Shown here: positions 9,289 through 19,249 of the stretch, one piece after another | Layout: every line of letters starts with the position of its first letter | Position numbering within the stretch: the stretch's first letter is position 1 | Assembly (NCBI GenBank): GCA_027382625.1 | Contig: JAJKFJ010020966.1 | Span: forward strand, 1-64,000 | Reading direction: 5' to 3' | Origin: Tetmemena sp. SeJ-2015 | Lineage: Eukaryota; Ciliophora; Spirotrichea; Sporadotrichida; Oxytrichidae | Length of the DNA stretch: 64,000 nt | Notes under the pieces: model-generated | Seen by the model: only the letters and a program-made list of their open reading frames with translations | What the model was told of the DNA's origin: nothing | The model's database searches: none | Made by a program: the position numbers and the translations under genes

Positions 9289-10018
9289 TCAGTAGTCATC
9301 ACCGAAAAGACCACCCATGTCAACATCGGCCTCTTCCTCCTTTTTCTTCTCCTCAAAAATAAATCCATCACATAGAATTAGTGAGAAATATTTTTGAGAT
9401 TAAGCCAATTAAGAGTTAGCTAAACACTGATCTCGAGCAAGACCATCCTAGGTACATCAACCTTAGATAACGCTTTGTGTGCCTCAATTATATGGCATTA
9501 CCACCTTTTGCCATCACCATTTATAATTTTCTTCTCCTCAACTAAAGATAAGGGTTAATAAAAATCAGGCGCTGGTAAAGATAATTAGTACCCTTGGGAG
9601 CAGCAGCGGCGGCAACTGGGGCATCAGCAACAACGGCAGCAGCACCAGCGGGTGCGGAAGCCAAGCTTGTCAATAAATCTTCTATATTTTGTCCCCTGAG
9701 TGCCTTGGCGAACAATTCACTCACTAATGAAATCAACTGCGAATTTAAGAAGATCTTTGATGAATGCTGGCCAGTAAGCTTCAACTTCATTACCGCTGGC
9801 CTTGATAACCTTAGAGAGTTTCTCACCCTACAAAAAGTTAAGAGACTAGTTTCTAAGAGAAGAGAGAGAGTGCTGTTGAAGGACTCTGGCTGGTGTTAAC
9901 TGTTGGGGCAACTTACGGAGATTTCGAGTCCATCATCGTGTAAGAGAAGAGCTGAATAAGCGCACACGAGCTCGTCGTGTTCTTGCTTTGAGAGTTGAGA
10001 AACGTCAACGCTTGCCAT
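9289..10018 (-). CDS. RPLP1: 60S acidic ribosomal protein P1
   Basis: Minus strand from ATG 10018 (MASVDVSQLSKQEHDELVC) to TGA 9289-9291. N-terminal dimerisation domain CAYSALLLHDDG, then GEKLSKVIKASGNEVEAYWPAFAKALRG, an Ala-rich hinge (ASAPAGAAAVV), and the acidic stalk tail ending EEEADVDMGGLFGDDY, which recruits GTPase factors. The tail keeps the MGGLFGDDY variant of the usual GFGLFD end. Parts: GT-AG introns at 9828-9916 and 9542-9591, a 52-bp IES (9713-9764, pointer GAA) and a 185-bp IES with a 15-bp pointer. The 3' splice site of the second intron abuts that pointer. Confidence 0.9.
9342..9526. other. 185-bp IES with 15-bp pointer in P1 gene
   Basis: The 15-mer TTTTCTTCTCCTCAA occurs at 9342-9356 and 9527-9541. 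Removing one copy with the intervening sequence joins the Ala-rich hinge to EEKKKEEEADVDM in frame. The insert is less AT-rich than most IESs here, with a mixed-composition core at about 9430-9490. I recognise no product in it. Confidence 0.75.
9542..9591 (-). other. intron in P1 gene
   Basis: 50-bp intron, GTACTA...CTTTAG on the minus strand; splicing gives APKVEEKKK. Confidence 0.7.
9713..9764. other. IES, pointer GAA (TTC on coding strand)
   Basis: 52 bp between GAA 9710-9712 and 9762-9764; excision gives EAYWPAFAKALRG. Confidence 0.75.
9828..9916 (-). other. intron in P1 gene
   Basis: 89-bp intron, GTAAGT...TTGTAG on the minus strand; joins GLEIS to GEKLSKV. Confidence 0.85.
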
Positions 10019-10194
10019 CTTTCCTATTTAATAATAATAAGTCTTTATTTCTAGCAATCATTAATATCTAAGTCTTCCTCTATTTTCTCTCCGCCTTCAA
10101 TTGATTAATTAGTATTCCTCCGATTTCACTCTATTCACTCTTGCATAGAATGGTTAGTCTTAGTATTAGCATTTTAAGACTTTGTGTTTAGGAT

Positions 10195-11352
10195 ATGAGA
10201 ATGTCAGTTCTTGTGGCTTCTAGAAAGTCAAATGAGTGAAATATTCTTCTACTATATAGCATAATTGAATGAGGTAAAGTTGGAGGATTTCAAGCTGGTG
10301 ACAGTTCTGGGAAGAGGAACTTTTGGTAAGGTTTACTTGGCTGAGCTGAGACAAAACCAGCAGCTGTATGCGATTAAGTCCATCCGTAAGGACGTGCTCT
10401 TAGAGTTTGACTAAGTCAATAACACCAAACTAGAGAAGGATATTCTCTTCTCCTGCGACCATCCATTCCTAGTGGGTATGGACTACTTGTTCTAGTCTCA
10501 ACTTCGACTCTACTTCATCATGCCTTTCGTGAGAGGAGGTGAGCTCTACAAGATCTTCCAGTCGAAGAAAAGATTCCCTGAGAACTAAGTCAAGTTTTAC
10601 GCTGCTCAGATTGCAATGGCTATCGGGTACTTGCATAACCAGGGGATCGCTCATAGAGATCTAAAGCTGGAAAACATTTTGGTGGAGGCAGATGGCTACC
10701 TCAAAATCATAGACTATGGTCTTGCTAAGATGATTGCTCAAGATGAGCTCTCTATGAGTTTCTGCGGTACACCTGAGTATCTAGCTCCCGAGATGGTTAG
10801 TCATGCTGGGCATGATAAAAGCGTCGACTGGTGGGCACTCGGAGTTCTCATCTATGACTATAACTTTATTAGACCCTTGATAATTTGTAAATGAGATGCT
10901 GATAGGTGTGACTCCTTTCTACAACAGGAACAGAAACATGCTACTTATGAAGATCAAGAATTCGAAGGTTATCTTCCCAGACAAGACCAAGTATAAAATT
11001 GAGTACTCTGATGAAATAGTAGACCTTATAGTAGGAGTAAGTACAAGTTTTTGCTAATCTCATTAAACTGTAGCTGCTCTAAAAAGACAAGACCAAACGT
11101 TTAGGCTTCGATGGAGATGGCGATCAAGTGCTCGCTCATCCTTTCTTCTCAGGCCTTGACTTGAAGAAAATGGAAACTAAAGAGATGGAGGCTCCTTTTA
11201 AGCCAGAGGTGTCCGCAGATTAACTTGACGTGAAGTACTTTAATGCCAAGAACGACCCTAAGGATTTAACTGAAACTTATGTGCCAGAAGCAAAGATTAG
11301 AAGAGTTCAGAAGGCAGGAGAATTGTTCAAAGATTTTGACAGCAAAATTTGA
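10195..11352 (+). CDS. AGC-family serine/threonine protein kinase
   Basis: Catalytic domain complete: LGRGTFGKVYLAEL (Gly loop), LYAIKSIRK (ATP Lys), GIAHRDLKLENILV (catalytic loop), KIIDYGLAKM, where the usual DFG reads DYG, activation segment SMSFCGTPEYLAPEM, then SVDWWALGVLIYEML. The C-terminal extension carries FKPEVSAD and a hydrophobic-motif-like ELFKDFDSKI. Stop TGA 11350-11352. IESs at 10237 (pointer AATGAG) and 10858 (pointer ATGA), intron 11037-11073. Start at ATG 10195 chosen; an alternative ATG at 10150 followed by a 40-bp intron would add two residues. Group is clear (PKA/PKG/AKT-like); no regulatory domain is present. Confidence 0.9.
10237..10273. other. IES, pointer AATGAG
   Basis: 37 bp between AATGAG 10231-10236 and 10268-10273; joins ASRKSNE to VKLEDFKL and removes an in-frame TGA. 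Confidence 0.85.
10858..10894. other. IES, pointer ATGA
   Basis: 37 bp between ATGA 10854-10857 and 10891-10894, inside the kinase domain; excision gives GVLIYEMLIGVTPF. Confidence 0.9.
11037..11073 (+). other. intron in AGC kinase
   Basis: 37-bp GTAAGT...TGTAG intron; joins DLIVG to LLQKDKTKRLG. Confidence 0.9.
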
Positions 11353-11446
11353 TCAAGAAAGAAGAAAAATACCTATGAAAACTAAACTTCAACAAAAAAG
11401 AGGAAAGTAAGGAAGGAACGCAGAATCACTCTTTATCGCACTTTAT

Positions 11447-12492
11447 TCATATATTATCTAACGTTCTCTATGAAATGATTTTAAGAAGGTAATTTCCCTT
11501 AAATGCTAATAGGCTTACATCCTGCTCACTCCTTATCGAAGTGTGATCATCCTGAGGGTCCTTAGTAGGCTTCTGCTTCTCGGAACGAGAATTTTCAAAG
11601 TTAAATTCCTCCTCATCTTGCTGGCTCCTACTGCTATTCTATGTGCTTTGCTTTGTGCTTGAAGTGGGCTGTTCGCTTATTTGAGACTCTCTCAAATACT
11701 CAAAATACTACTACAAGCACATATGAATCGCAAAATTAAACTCCTCTTGACTTTTAATTTCCTCATCGTAGAGTCTGAGTTCATCTCCTGGAAGATTATC
11801 GATACCGTACTTCTTATTACTGGGAGTAGTGTGATACTCTTTCAAACTTGGGCTTGGCTATAACAATTTGTTACTCTCAATTAAAAGAAAATTTAATTTC
11901 TGGCATAGAAGAATGAGAGGGTTAACAGAAATCTTATTTCAATGAGCTCTATTAAGAGTTCTTACCACTCCGAAAATTTTGAGAGTTTGTCTGGGAACCA
12001 TGTGCGCGTATCTGAGCTTCAATAAATCAAGGAAGCTTTGTCTCCTGTCGCACTAAAGCCTCAAGTCGAAATGATTGGGAAAGTGCAATATAAACTCATT
12101 TGATTGCAAGCTCTTTATCACACTTCCTAATATAGAAAGACAAACAATAATTATTCTTCCGAGCTCATCGATTTACAGCTTTTTCCTGAGCTCTACATGA
12201 AGAAAATTATTTACATTCTCAAAAAATATCGAATAAGAATCTTAGGTGCAACTTATTTATAAAGGACGGCGTACATTTTTTCCTGAAAACATAAACTGAT
12301 CTGACTGTAAGTACCAAGATTCTATCTTGCTTGAGAGACCACCTGTTAATCTTGAAAATCTTTCCCGAAAATAGGATTGGCTCTACATTGAACAATCATT
12401 ATACTTTTGGATAAATATCTACCTATCTCAAAGGGGATGAGCTTCTCAATTTCCTTATCATTCTGCATGTTAAGTAGATCGTTAGACTCCAT
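11447..12492 (-). CDS. myosin TH1-like domain protein (tentative)
   Basis: Minus strand from ATG 12492 (MESNDLLNMQNDKEIEKL) to TGA 11447-11449. After processing: RANPIFKINRWSLKQDRI, LVLTVRSVYVFRKKLQIDEL, then NEFILHFPNHFDLRLQCDRR followed by a helix, and a Q/S-rich acidic tail (SSRSQQDEEEFNFENSRS). The order 'ANPI..KINRW..R.LVLT..VYVF' resembles the lipid-binding TH1 domain of class I myosin tails, without a motor. One IES with a 10-bp pointer (12190-12286), introns 11900-11965 and 11468-11518, and a possible 13-bp insert flanked by TTTTC near 12351-12368. The identification is from pattern memory and needs a profile search. Confidence 0.5.
11468..11518 (-). other. intron in TH1-like gene
   Basis: 51 bp, GTAAGC...TCATAG on the minus strand; joins IRSEQD to RTLDNI and stop. 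Confidence 0.65.
11900..11965 (-). other. intron in TH1-like gene
   Basis: 66 bp, GTAAGA...TGCCAG on the minus strand; joins LKIFGV to KLNFLLIES. Confidence 0.7.
12190..12286. other. IES, pointer TTTTTCCTGA
   Basis: 97 bp between TTTTTCCTGA 12180-12189 and 12277-12286; on the minus strand excision joins VYVFRKK to LQIDELG in frame. Confidence 0.8.
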
Positions 12493-12614
12493 TATTTATG
12501 ATCGTTCCTATTCTATCTTTAGGGTTTAAGAGCTTCTCTATTTCCTTATCGTTCTGCATGTTTAGTAGATCGTTTGACTCCATTATTTATGATCGTTCCT
12601 ATTCTATCTTTAGG
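12439..12614. repeat. tandem duplication of a 5' gene segment
   Basis: Two ~85-bp copies (12439-12523 and 12530-12614) differ at only a few positions. Each holds, on the minus strand, the sequence coding MESNDLLNMQNDKEIEKL plus upstream DNA. Only the copy at 12439-12523 runs into the TH1-like gene; the other hits TGA. Confidence 0.9.
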
Positions 12615-12888
12615 TTAAGGTATTTTAAGTCTGTGTGATTGGCTTTGTAAATCTTAGGAGGCGGATTTCGCTCTATTTGATTTATATTATTAACAATTTT
12701 TATTAGACTCTAAATTATTCTCACTTCTTTGCTTTAAAATAGAAGAGCTACTTAAATTTATTAAACTACAAACATCATATGCACACAGTTCAAATTGTTA
12801 ATAATTTAAATTTTGATTTCGAACAAATAACCTACAATCAACCTCATATGCAAATTAAATTGTTATATTTAAATATGCTCACTAAATG

Positions 12889-13190
12889 ATTTTGGGAATG
12901 GAGAGTGACCGCAGATCTGAAATATACCCACCCAGTCTCCCTCAAACCTCAAGAGAGATAGAATAGACGACATCTAATTCAACTCCATAGGCTTCTACTC
13001 AGATCTTCTAAACAGACTCAACGATTAAATTAAAACTGTGCAGGAGGTTCACAACCACAGCCAATATAAAATCAATCAGTTTAACTAGCAACAGCAGTAT
13101 CAACAGTTCAATCAGCAATAATTCTTCAGATGAAACTCCACCTGCATCAAGCGATAAGAATAGTAGGCTTGACTTTATAGTAGTATTCAT
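12889..13190 (+). CDS. possible Q-rich coding segment, unresolved
   Basis: A stretch of higher GC than its flanks. On the plus strand one frame reads DDIQFNSIGFYSDLLNRL followed by a run of Gln written with TAG, CAA, CAG and TAA and a TGA near 13130; another open frame starts at ATG 12895 (MESDRRSEIYPPSL). It may be a small gene whose frame change I cannot resolve, or an MDS of another gene. No function can be given. Confidence 0.3.
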
Positions 13191-13280
13191 TTCCTTGATT
13201 TAAAAAGGTTTCTCAAAATGGAATTCATTATGTGCTTCGGCAAAAATATTTGAAAAATTAAATCATCATATTCTGTAAAA

Positions 13281-16200
13281 TCATTTCCTACCTCCACCAA
13301 GTCTCTTCCTCTTCTTTTCCTCAAGTTTTTCCTTTTCCCTTTCCAGCTCTATCTCTACTCTATCAAGCTCTGTTTACTTTTTAGTAAGCTCGGTGAGATG
13401 AATTTCTAGGTTGTCTCTCTCTATTCTTATATCGCTGATGTTTATGACTTCTATGGTCCTGAGAGTGTGCTATTCTAGTTCATCAGACACCCAATTCTTC
13501 TGTTTCTCTTTAAGAGCTATCTCTCCCAGCATACTTCTTATGATCTCCTCCTTTTCATCGATTTAGCTATAGAATATAAATTGAAAGGCGTTAAACTTAC
13601 TGATCATAGAACCTCATTAACTTGATGAAATCCCTGCGCTTATTCATATAGTGAAGGTCGGCCTTATAGAGCAAGGACTCCAGGAATTCAACATGTGCTA
13701 TCACCTCAGCTTTTCTAGACTGAATCTTAGAGATAGCTCCTCTATGGAATTTCAAATGATCTTTCAGCGCCAGCATGTATAGCATCAAGTCATCTTTTTG
13801 CTTTTGCATCTACCGTTTATCTTAATCTGAAAGATACAAAAGCGGTTAGTTCCCCTTTATAGTTTTTCTTCCTGCAAATGAGCTTACATTTAATATATCT
13901 ACAATCACAAAAGAAGTTTAATCTAAAATTATGATTGCCACTCCCAGCTTTGCTTGGTTATTTATCATCTGCGCTGTATAAAACAGAAGCTTGATTATTA
14001 TATCTGCTCGAAAGATTTTGTCCATTCAGTGCACCTGCAGCAATTTAAACTAACTGCGTCTGTAACTCTTGACCCTTCTAATTAAAATTTCCAGTATTGA
14101 AACTCATCAGACTTTGCTGATTCATCTTTGTTCTCGATTGGCTTATTTAGCTGTGTCGATTTTTATTCAATGCGAATTCTTCTCTAAAATTTCCTATCAT
14201 GATCTTCCCTTGAGCGCCTGCAAATTAATTTCCATGAACTTGATTCTGAGGCGACTTGCCCCTACGAGTAGGAGTGGAAGTATCCTCCTCAATTTTCTAA
14301 TACATAACATGCTTCTTTTATCGCTACTTCTACAGCTTCCTGAAGACATTAAGTCTTTCTTAAACCAGATTACTCAAGTCCAAGTTGTAAACTAATCTGC
14401 TGATGAGATCCATGTTTTCAAAGCCTTTTTCACAATTTGAGAGAAGGCCTTCTTCTAAAAAGTCACAGCAAATGAAGGGATCGTTTTCCTCATTTTCTTA
14501 ATCTGAATCATCCAAATATGTCTTGTAATTAGAAACTGCAAAAGGGCTAACTTTATATTGCTAAAATTAATGATCAAATTATCAACTTAATCATTTAAGT
14601 CCCCGGAAGTTAGAGAATCTAGAATTAAGGTTTGTCCTGCATGGAAATCTTACTCTCTTAATTCTATATCAAGCCATTCTTTAAAGCTTTGTTTCTGTTG
14701 ATTTTGCAATAGATGTAAGCAAGTAGCATATCTGATCTAAGCTAAGGTTTTAAATTCTTTAGGCTTTAATTTCTTTCGCTGATAGTTATTTCTAGCTATG
14801 TGAGACTTCAATTAAGATATTCTCTTCATTCCTCAGTTCTTTAAATCTTTTACATAATGAAATTAATTATATTCTTGCACAAGCTCTAACTACACACCTC
14901 TTTTATCCCCACTCATAGTTTGCTAATCAAAAGCGAATGACTTTCCTAAGCTCAAAATTTGTTTGCTCATCAATTGATTCCTAACCCAAACCTAGGCCCC
15001 CTACACTTTGTTAAAAGTTCTCTGATCTAAGTATCTCAATTTAGTCGTTTATTATAATGTTTCCTCTGTAAAACTTAGTTCTTTTAGAGGTTTACTGTAC
15101 TGTTCTAATGTTCAGGTTGGCTTTCAAACTTATCGATATCTAGCTCAGAGATTTGATTTTACTCCTCTGTCCTTCCTGAGAACTTCTTAATAATCTTTCT
15201 TGTGTTCTCAATTCTATTAGACTAGTACTTGCTTATGCCGATTGGCTGGTAAAATTTCTCAAAGAGATTCACAAAATTCTGCATTTGCCTTGAATTGAAG
15301 TGCTCAGACAATTTTACATCTTAAGACTTTTGTTTTCTTTGCTTCACTAAGTGGAGCAGGTATCATGGTTGTATCTGATTAAGGAGCCTTGACCATAATT
15401 GAGCTAAGAGAGAAGAGTTGCATTAGAATCATTTTCGCGATCATACCATTTGAACCGATCTCCAAGTCGTGCTTATAAACTGACTAGATAAGTGGAAACT
15501 CACTCATTGTATTTTGAGAAAGAGTGCGAAATAGCTGATCTTAGACTTGCAATTAGGGATTGACTCCGTTTTCAACCGCCATCAGAAGTTGAGGAATGGA
15601 AATGAAATCAGTCAAAAGAATGAGCTCCTAGATCCTCAATTTTTCTTGATCTCCTCTAATTTTATCTTTCCCAAGATAGAGTCTCTTCTCCTTTAACTTC
15701 TTGCTTCTCATTTGAAAGATTTACTTCGAAAATTGCCTGCATTACTTGAGCTATATTACTTTGATTTTACTGTGCCATCTCATAATGAATTCCAAGAGCA
15801 TTTATAAGTAAGTCAAAGTTTACACTTGTGTTGTCTGAAAAGTACTTGTCAAGCATTTCTCCCATAGACTTATTAGCACTCAAATTTTCAAACTTCAAGG
15901 GATGAATTGGAGTTGTGTGAACTGGGCGGTGAGATTTTCTTTAGCTGAGAGAGGCAGAGGGGTTACTGCTAAACAACTCATGAATCTACTTCAGAGTTTT
16001 CTAATGCTTGAGTTCTATTTTGATGCTCTCCTCTGTGAACATAGAATACTTATCTACTAAACTCTTTCTCAACAAAATCTTCTCACTCACGTGAAGTGTA
16101 AAGCAAAGTAGAAATTATTTATTTCACCTTAAAATAAATGATGAAGAGTATTCTGCGCTTCAACTTGGGTGAGTTTAGAGAGAAAGGTGTCAAAGTCATC

Positions 16201-16774
16201 TGGTGCTATTTGTAGGAGTGAGAGGTACAGTACTCTCGCAATCCTCAGGCGATGGTTGAGTTGCAAGCAAGTAACTTTGAAATTCTCGCTGAATCTTTTA
16301 TTGTTCCTTAAGGAGTTGCTAATGTCGTCGTTTTTAAGTAAAACCATCACTACCAGGTAAGTGATTAAATTATATTGAAGTGCATCAATTATATCTTTTG
16401 TGATTCTTATAGTGTGCTCAATGTGTTCTAGGTAATCTTTTTATTGCTCGTGCGAGAGATAGGGATGGAAAACTATTTCAGATTTTTATTATATGACCTG
16501 GATTGAATTTTAAGTTGCGGGCATGTTTTCATCCATTGAATTGATTGTGCTGTACTGAATGGATTGAATCATCAAATAAATAAGTTAGATTTTGATTGAA
16601 GAGTTAGAGGCTGAGGGCAAGTTTTGATGCACTCCATCACTTTTAAAAGACACTTTAGCTCATCAATCAACAGTCTCCCTTTTCTAAAATGATTGACTAA
16701 CTCATTATTATTGATTACTTATTTTGATAGCAGGTTTCAATAATTTTGCTCACTAAGTTCACTTGTACCTCCAT
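13281..16774 (-). CDS. large helical/coiled-coil protein, unknown function
   Basis: Minus strand from ATG 16774 (MEVQVNLVSKIIETCYQN) to TGA 13281-13283, roughly 950 residues after processing. The N-terminal half is alpha-helical (NKRFSENFKVTCLQLNHR, LFRTLSQNTMSEFPLIQS, EIGSNGMIAKMILMQLFS), with a pattern that recalls FHIP-type or HEAT proteins, but I am not sure. The C-terminal part (13290-13820) is a charged coiled coil (ELEREKEKLEEKKRKR). Introns 13827-13887 and 13567-13600 and an IES (pointer AACTT at 14549-14553 and 14584-14588) restore the frame. Several other frame changes near 14840, 15340, 15710 and 16700 coincide with short direct repeats and no AT-rich insert. Ends 30 bp from the next minus-strand gene. 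Confidence 0.55.
13567..13600 (-). other. intron in large coiled-coil gene
   Basis: 34 bp, GTAAGT...CTATAG on the minus strand; joins LMRFYDH to QIDEKEE. Confidence 0.75.
13827..13887 (-). other. intron in large coiled-coil gene
   Basis: 61 bp, GTAAGC...CTTTCAG on the minus strand; joins CDCRYIK to YQDKRQMQK in frame. Confidence 0.65.
14554..14588. other. IES, pointer AACTT
   Basis: 35 AT-rich bp between AACTT 14549-14553 and 14584-14588; joins GDLNDQV to SPFAVSNY on the minus strand. Confidence 0.75.
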
Positions 16775-16803
16775 TAATTTGATTCAAATTTTACTTCTAT
16801 CGA

Positions 16804-17349
16804 TCATTATTACGACTCAAGTAGAATAATATTCTTGCTTTGAGAGATATCCTCTATCTGATAAGGAATTTTAAAATATTGGTTACTCACCTCAATAATT
16901 TCTTTGATGGCCTGGCCTCGCTTGATGACAGTAATTTTATCTCCCACCTAGTCTGTGGGCGGTTCATTATCAGAATCAATGTTGTAGTGAAGTGGATCCT
17001 TTTCGTCCGACTTCATTGACTCATAGGACTTGTCCAAATCATCCTGAAAAGTTTCCTCCTTGTACTGCTACCTAGTGAGGTTGTCTTGATCCTCGGAATT
17101 TGCATCTTATTGACCCTAGGCATTAGGTCTGGGGGCTTTCTCTGGCTTAGGCTTGGGTCTATCCATGTCTTCTTTAAACTTCTTGCTTTGGAAGATGTGC
17201 TAGATCTAAGGTATCTGCTCTGAATGCACATAGATAGGTATATCTTCTTGCTACTACTCCTACTGTTGCTACTCACTCTGTACCTGAATTTAAGAGTAGT
17301 CATGTTGGTCATTAGCTTATGCTTAAGGGATTTGGTTCGTCGATTCCAT
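16804..17349 (-). CDS. small Q-rich acidic hypothetical protein
   Basis: Minus strand from ATG 17349 (MESTNQIPQAQANDQHD) to TGA 16804-16806, about 170 residues. It has a Gln-rich N-terminus using TAA, TAG and CAA, a Pro/Lys patch (RPKPKPEKAPRPN), an acidic middle (HYNIDSDNEPPTDQVGD) and a C-terminus GQAIKEIIEIEDISQS. One 33-bp intron (16858-16890) is required. No domain recognised; codon pattern and an intact frame argue that it is a real gene. Its stop lies 30 bp from the start of the next minus-strand gene. Confidence 0.65.
16858..16890 (-). other. intron in small Q-rich gene
   Basis: 33 bp, GTGAGT...TATCAG on the minus strand; joins AIKEIIE to IEDISQSKN. Confidence 0.75.
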
Positions 17350-17410
17350 TGTTTTCAGTTTATTATGATATTCCTCTATTCAACCTCTAGTATTAATTAT
17401 ATTGCTCAAA

Positions 17411-18610
17411 ATGAATGAGGGAAGCAAATAAAATTTGAAAGATATTCTAGTTTAGTCAATAATAAACTGAAATTAGTTATAGATTTAGAGATTGAATTTA
17501 TCAGAGGTTTTGCTTTTATTCACTTAATTTGAGTCATCAAAGGATGAAAGCATATCTCTCAAACCTCTTACATGAAAGAATTAACTATTTTATAGACCGG
17601 AGCAGGATTGGGCAAGCCTGGAAGGCCTTATGAGGTACTGATCAGCTACGTGGCATACTTCCACGATGGAGAAGTGTTTGAGAGAAAAGAAGAGCCTTTC
17701 AAGATGATTTTAGGAGACCCCTCTTACCCTCATGGACTTTGGAAATGCATAGAGCACATGCGCAGAGGAGAGAAATCCAAGATCCTAGTCAAGCCTAAGC
17801 ATGCTTTCAAATACCCAGAAGCTCAAGGGCTTATCAAGTACCCACCTGGCTGGGATACTCCAGAGAAGATAGAGATCTCTTAAAGATTTTAATTAAGAGT
17901 GATTTACATTAGGATCTTGTAAAAGCGCAGAATCTATTACGATGTGAAGCTCTATGACTGGATAATTAGGCACGACCTGCATGCAGATGGAATGCTGATA
18001 AAGACCATCCATGAAAGAGGAGTTGGCTATGACAGACCATTTGACTGGGATGAAGTACTTATTGATCTCAAAGTATCTTAACTGCTGCCTCACGAAGAAG
18101 AAGAATTAAAAGAGGGAGAGTAGAAAGAGAGGAAATTTAAAATGATTAAGTTCTTATTCAAAATGAAATTGATTTTAAGTGCAAAGACTACTGATGTTAC
18201 TGCTCTCAGAGCGAGTGGGAGAAAAGAGATAGTCTATATCGAGAATAAGGACTTGCGCACTTACATTAACAGACCCTAGATATTCAATGTACTCAAGAAG
18301 ATTATGCAGTCTATGAAGACCAAGGAGCACTCGACCTGTGTGGTACATCCAGATTACCTTGCCTAACTAGATCCAGAGCTATTCGATAAGTTTGGAATTA
18401 GAAATGATTGTGAGGTCATCATAGAGATAGACATGAAAGAGCTAGTGAGGATTGATGACCTTTATAAGGACTAGACTACTTTCTACAAAACAGTAAAGAG
18501 GGGAGAGGGTAGTGCTTCACCCTATATAGACACACTCGTTGCTCGTAAGTTCATTATCCATTTTTAAGATTATTCTAGTGAAGGTGAAAGTGGATTAATT
18601 TTTCTAATGA
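17411..18610 (+). CDS. FKBP-type peptidyl-prolyl isomerase-like protein
   Basis: Starts at ATG 17411 (MNEGSKQNLKDILVQS), ends at TGA 18608-18610. FKBP-like core: YEVLISYVAYFHDGEVFERK, EPFKMILGD, IEHMRRGEKSKILVKPKHAF, PEKIEILQKRRIYYDVKLYD. A second half (DWDEVLIDLKV, YIENKDLRTYINRPQIFN, CEVIIEIDMKELVRID) may be another degenerate FKBP-like module. The TPR domain found in large FKBPs is absent, but the gene at 23182-24221 has one and a related architecture. IESs at 17459 (pointer AGTCA), 17879 (pointer GATCT) and one near 17572-17595; intron 18545-18578. Several core aromatic residues differ from FKBP12, so isomerase activity is uncertain. Confidence 0.75.
17459..17536. other. IES, pointer AGTCA
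   Basis: 78 bp between AGTCA 17454-17458 and 17532-17536; joins KDILVQS to SKDESISL. Confidence 0.85.
17879..17917. other. IES, pointer GATCT
   Basis: 39 bp between GATCT 17874-17878 and 17913-17917; gives PEKIEILQKRRIYYD. Frame is open with or without it. Confidence 0.65.
18545..18578 (+). other. intron in FKBP-like gene
   Basis: 34 bp, GTAAGT...TTCTAG; joins YIDTLVA to LKVKVDQFFQ and stop. Confidence 0.75.
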
Positions 18611-19249
18611 GGCGAAGTGTGAATGGAGGAAGTTATACGTTTTATGTAAGTTTGAATATAAACGAATTTAATAGGGTATTAGGGGTCTATAAATTTATTT
18701 GCTTATAATTTGTGGCAAAATGAACGCCATCCGACCCCTCCAAGTCATTTCCCTTTTACCGCATCCCCATATCTCATCTCCTTCCCGACTTATCCGGCCC
18801 CCCTCCAAACCACCTACCGATTATCCTATATCTCATGTCTCTCATCTGCCCCCCATCCGGCATCTTCCCGGCTCCTCTGGGGATGATCAAACATTAAAAC
18901 TTCTTTAAAGATTATTTGATCGTCGGCATCCTGATAATGGCAATGATGATCCATCTGGAGCCATGATGCTTTTCAATACTTTAGATCAACTCACACATTA
19001 TAAATTATGTGCATGTGTATGTGTGTCTATATTTTATGTTGACTGTATAAGGTGTGGAGTGTAGGAAGTGGGGTCGGGGGATTGAATGCACGTGGATGGG
19101 GAGGAGTGTCCAATTTTCGAGAATCCGCTTTTAATCGAGATATTTTAATTATGAGCCAGTAATTTAATTAAAGCTTAAAATTTAACTATATTTAAGAGTG
19201 CAACTTACAATTAAAAGAAAATAACTTTAAAACAACATCAATAATCACA
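18611..19249. other. intergenic spacer with two GC-rich islands
   Basis: 18722-18890 is C-rich on the plus strand (CATCCGACCCC, CCGGCCCCCCTCC) with repeated ATCTCAT; 19050-19130 is G-rich. Flanks are ordinary AT-rich DNA. A 69-codon frame crosses the first island (18699-18908) but shows no protein-like features. Confidence 0.5.

Noticed and set aside
10858..10894. Reading the inserts in the kinase and GPx genes as spliceosomal introns
   Set aside because: They lack GT-AG ends and sit between exact direct repeats, while true GT-AG introns occur in the same genes.
11942..12115. Plus-strand frame MSSIKSSYHSENFESLSG... as a small gene
   Set aside because: It is antisense to a longer minus-strand protein whose frame is restored across two introns and an IES; the plus frame has no partner segments.
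13008..13190. Leu-rich minus-strand frame that looks like a membrane protein
   Set aside because: It is the complement of a CAG/CAA/TAG-rich plus-strand stretch, which yields false Leu runs.
18699..18908. 69-codon Pro/His/Ser-rich frame as a gene
   Set aside because: Low-complexity C-rich DNA, no start context, intron or conserved feature.
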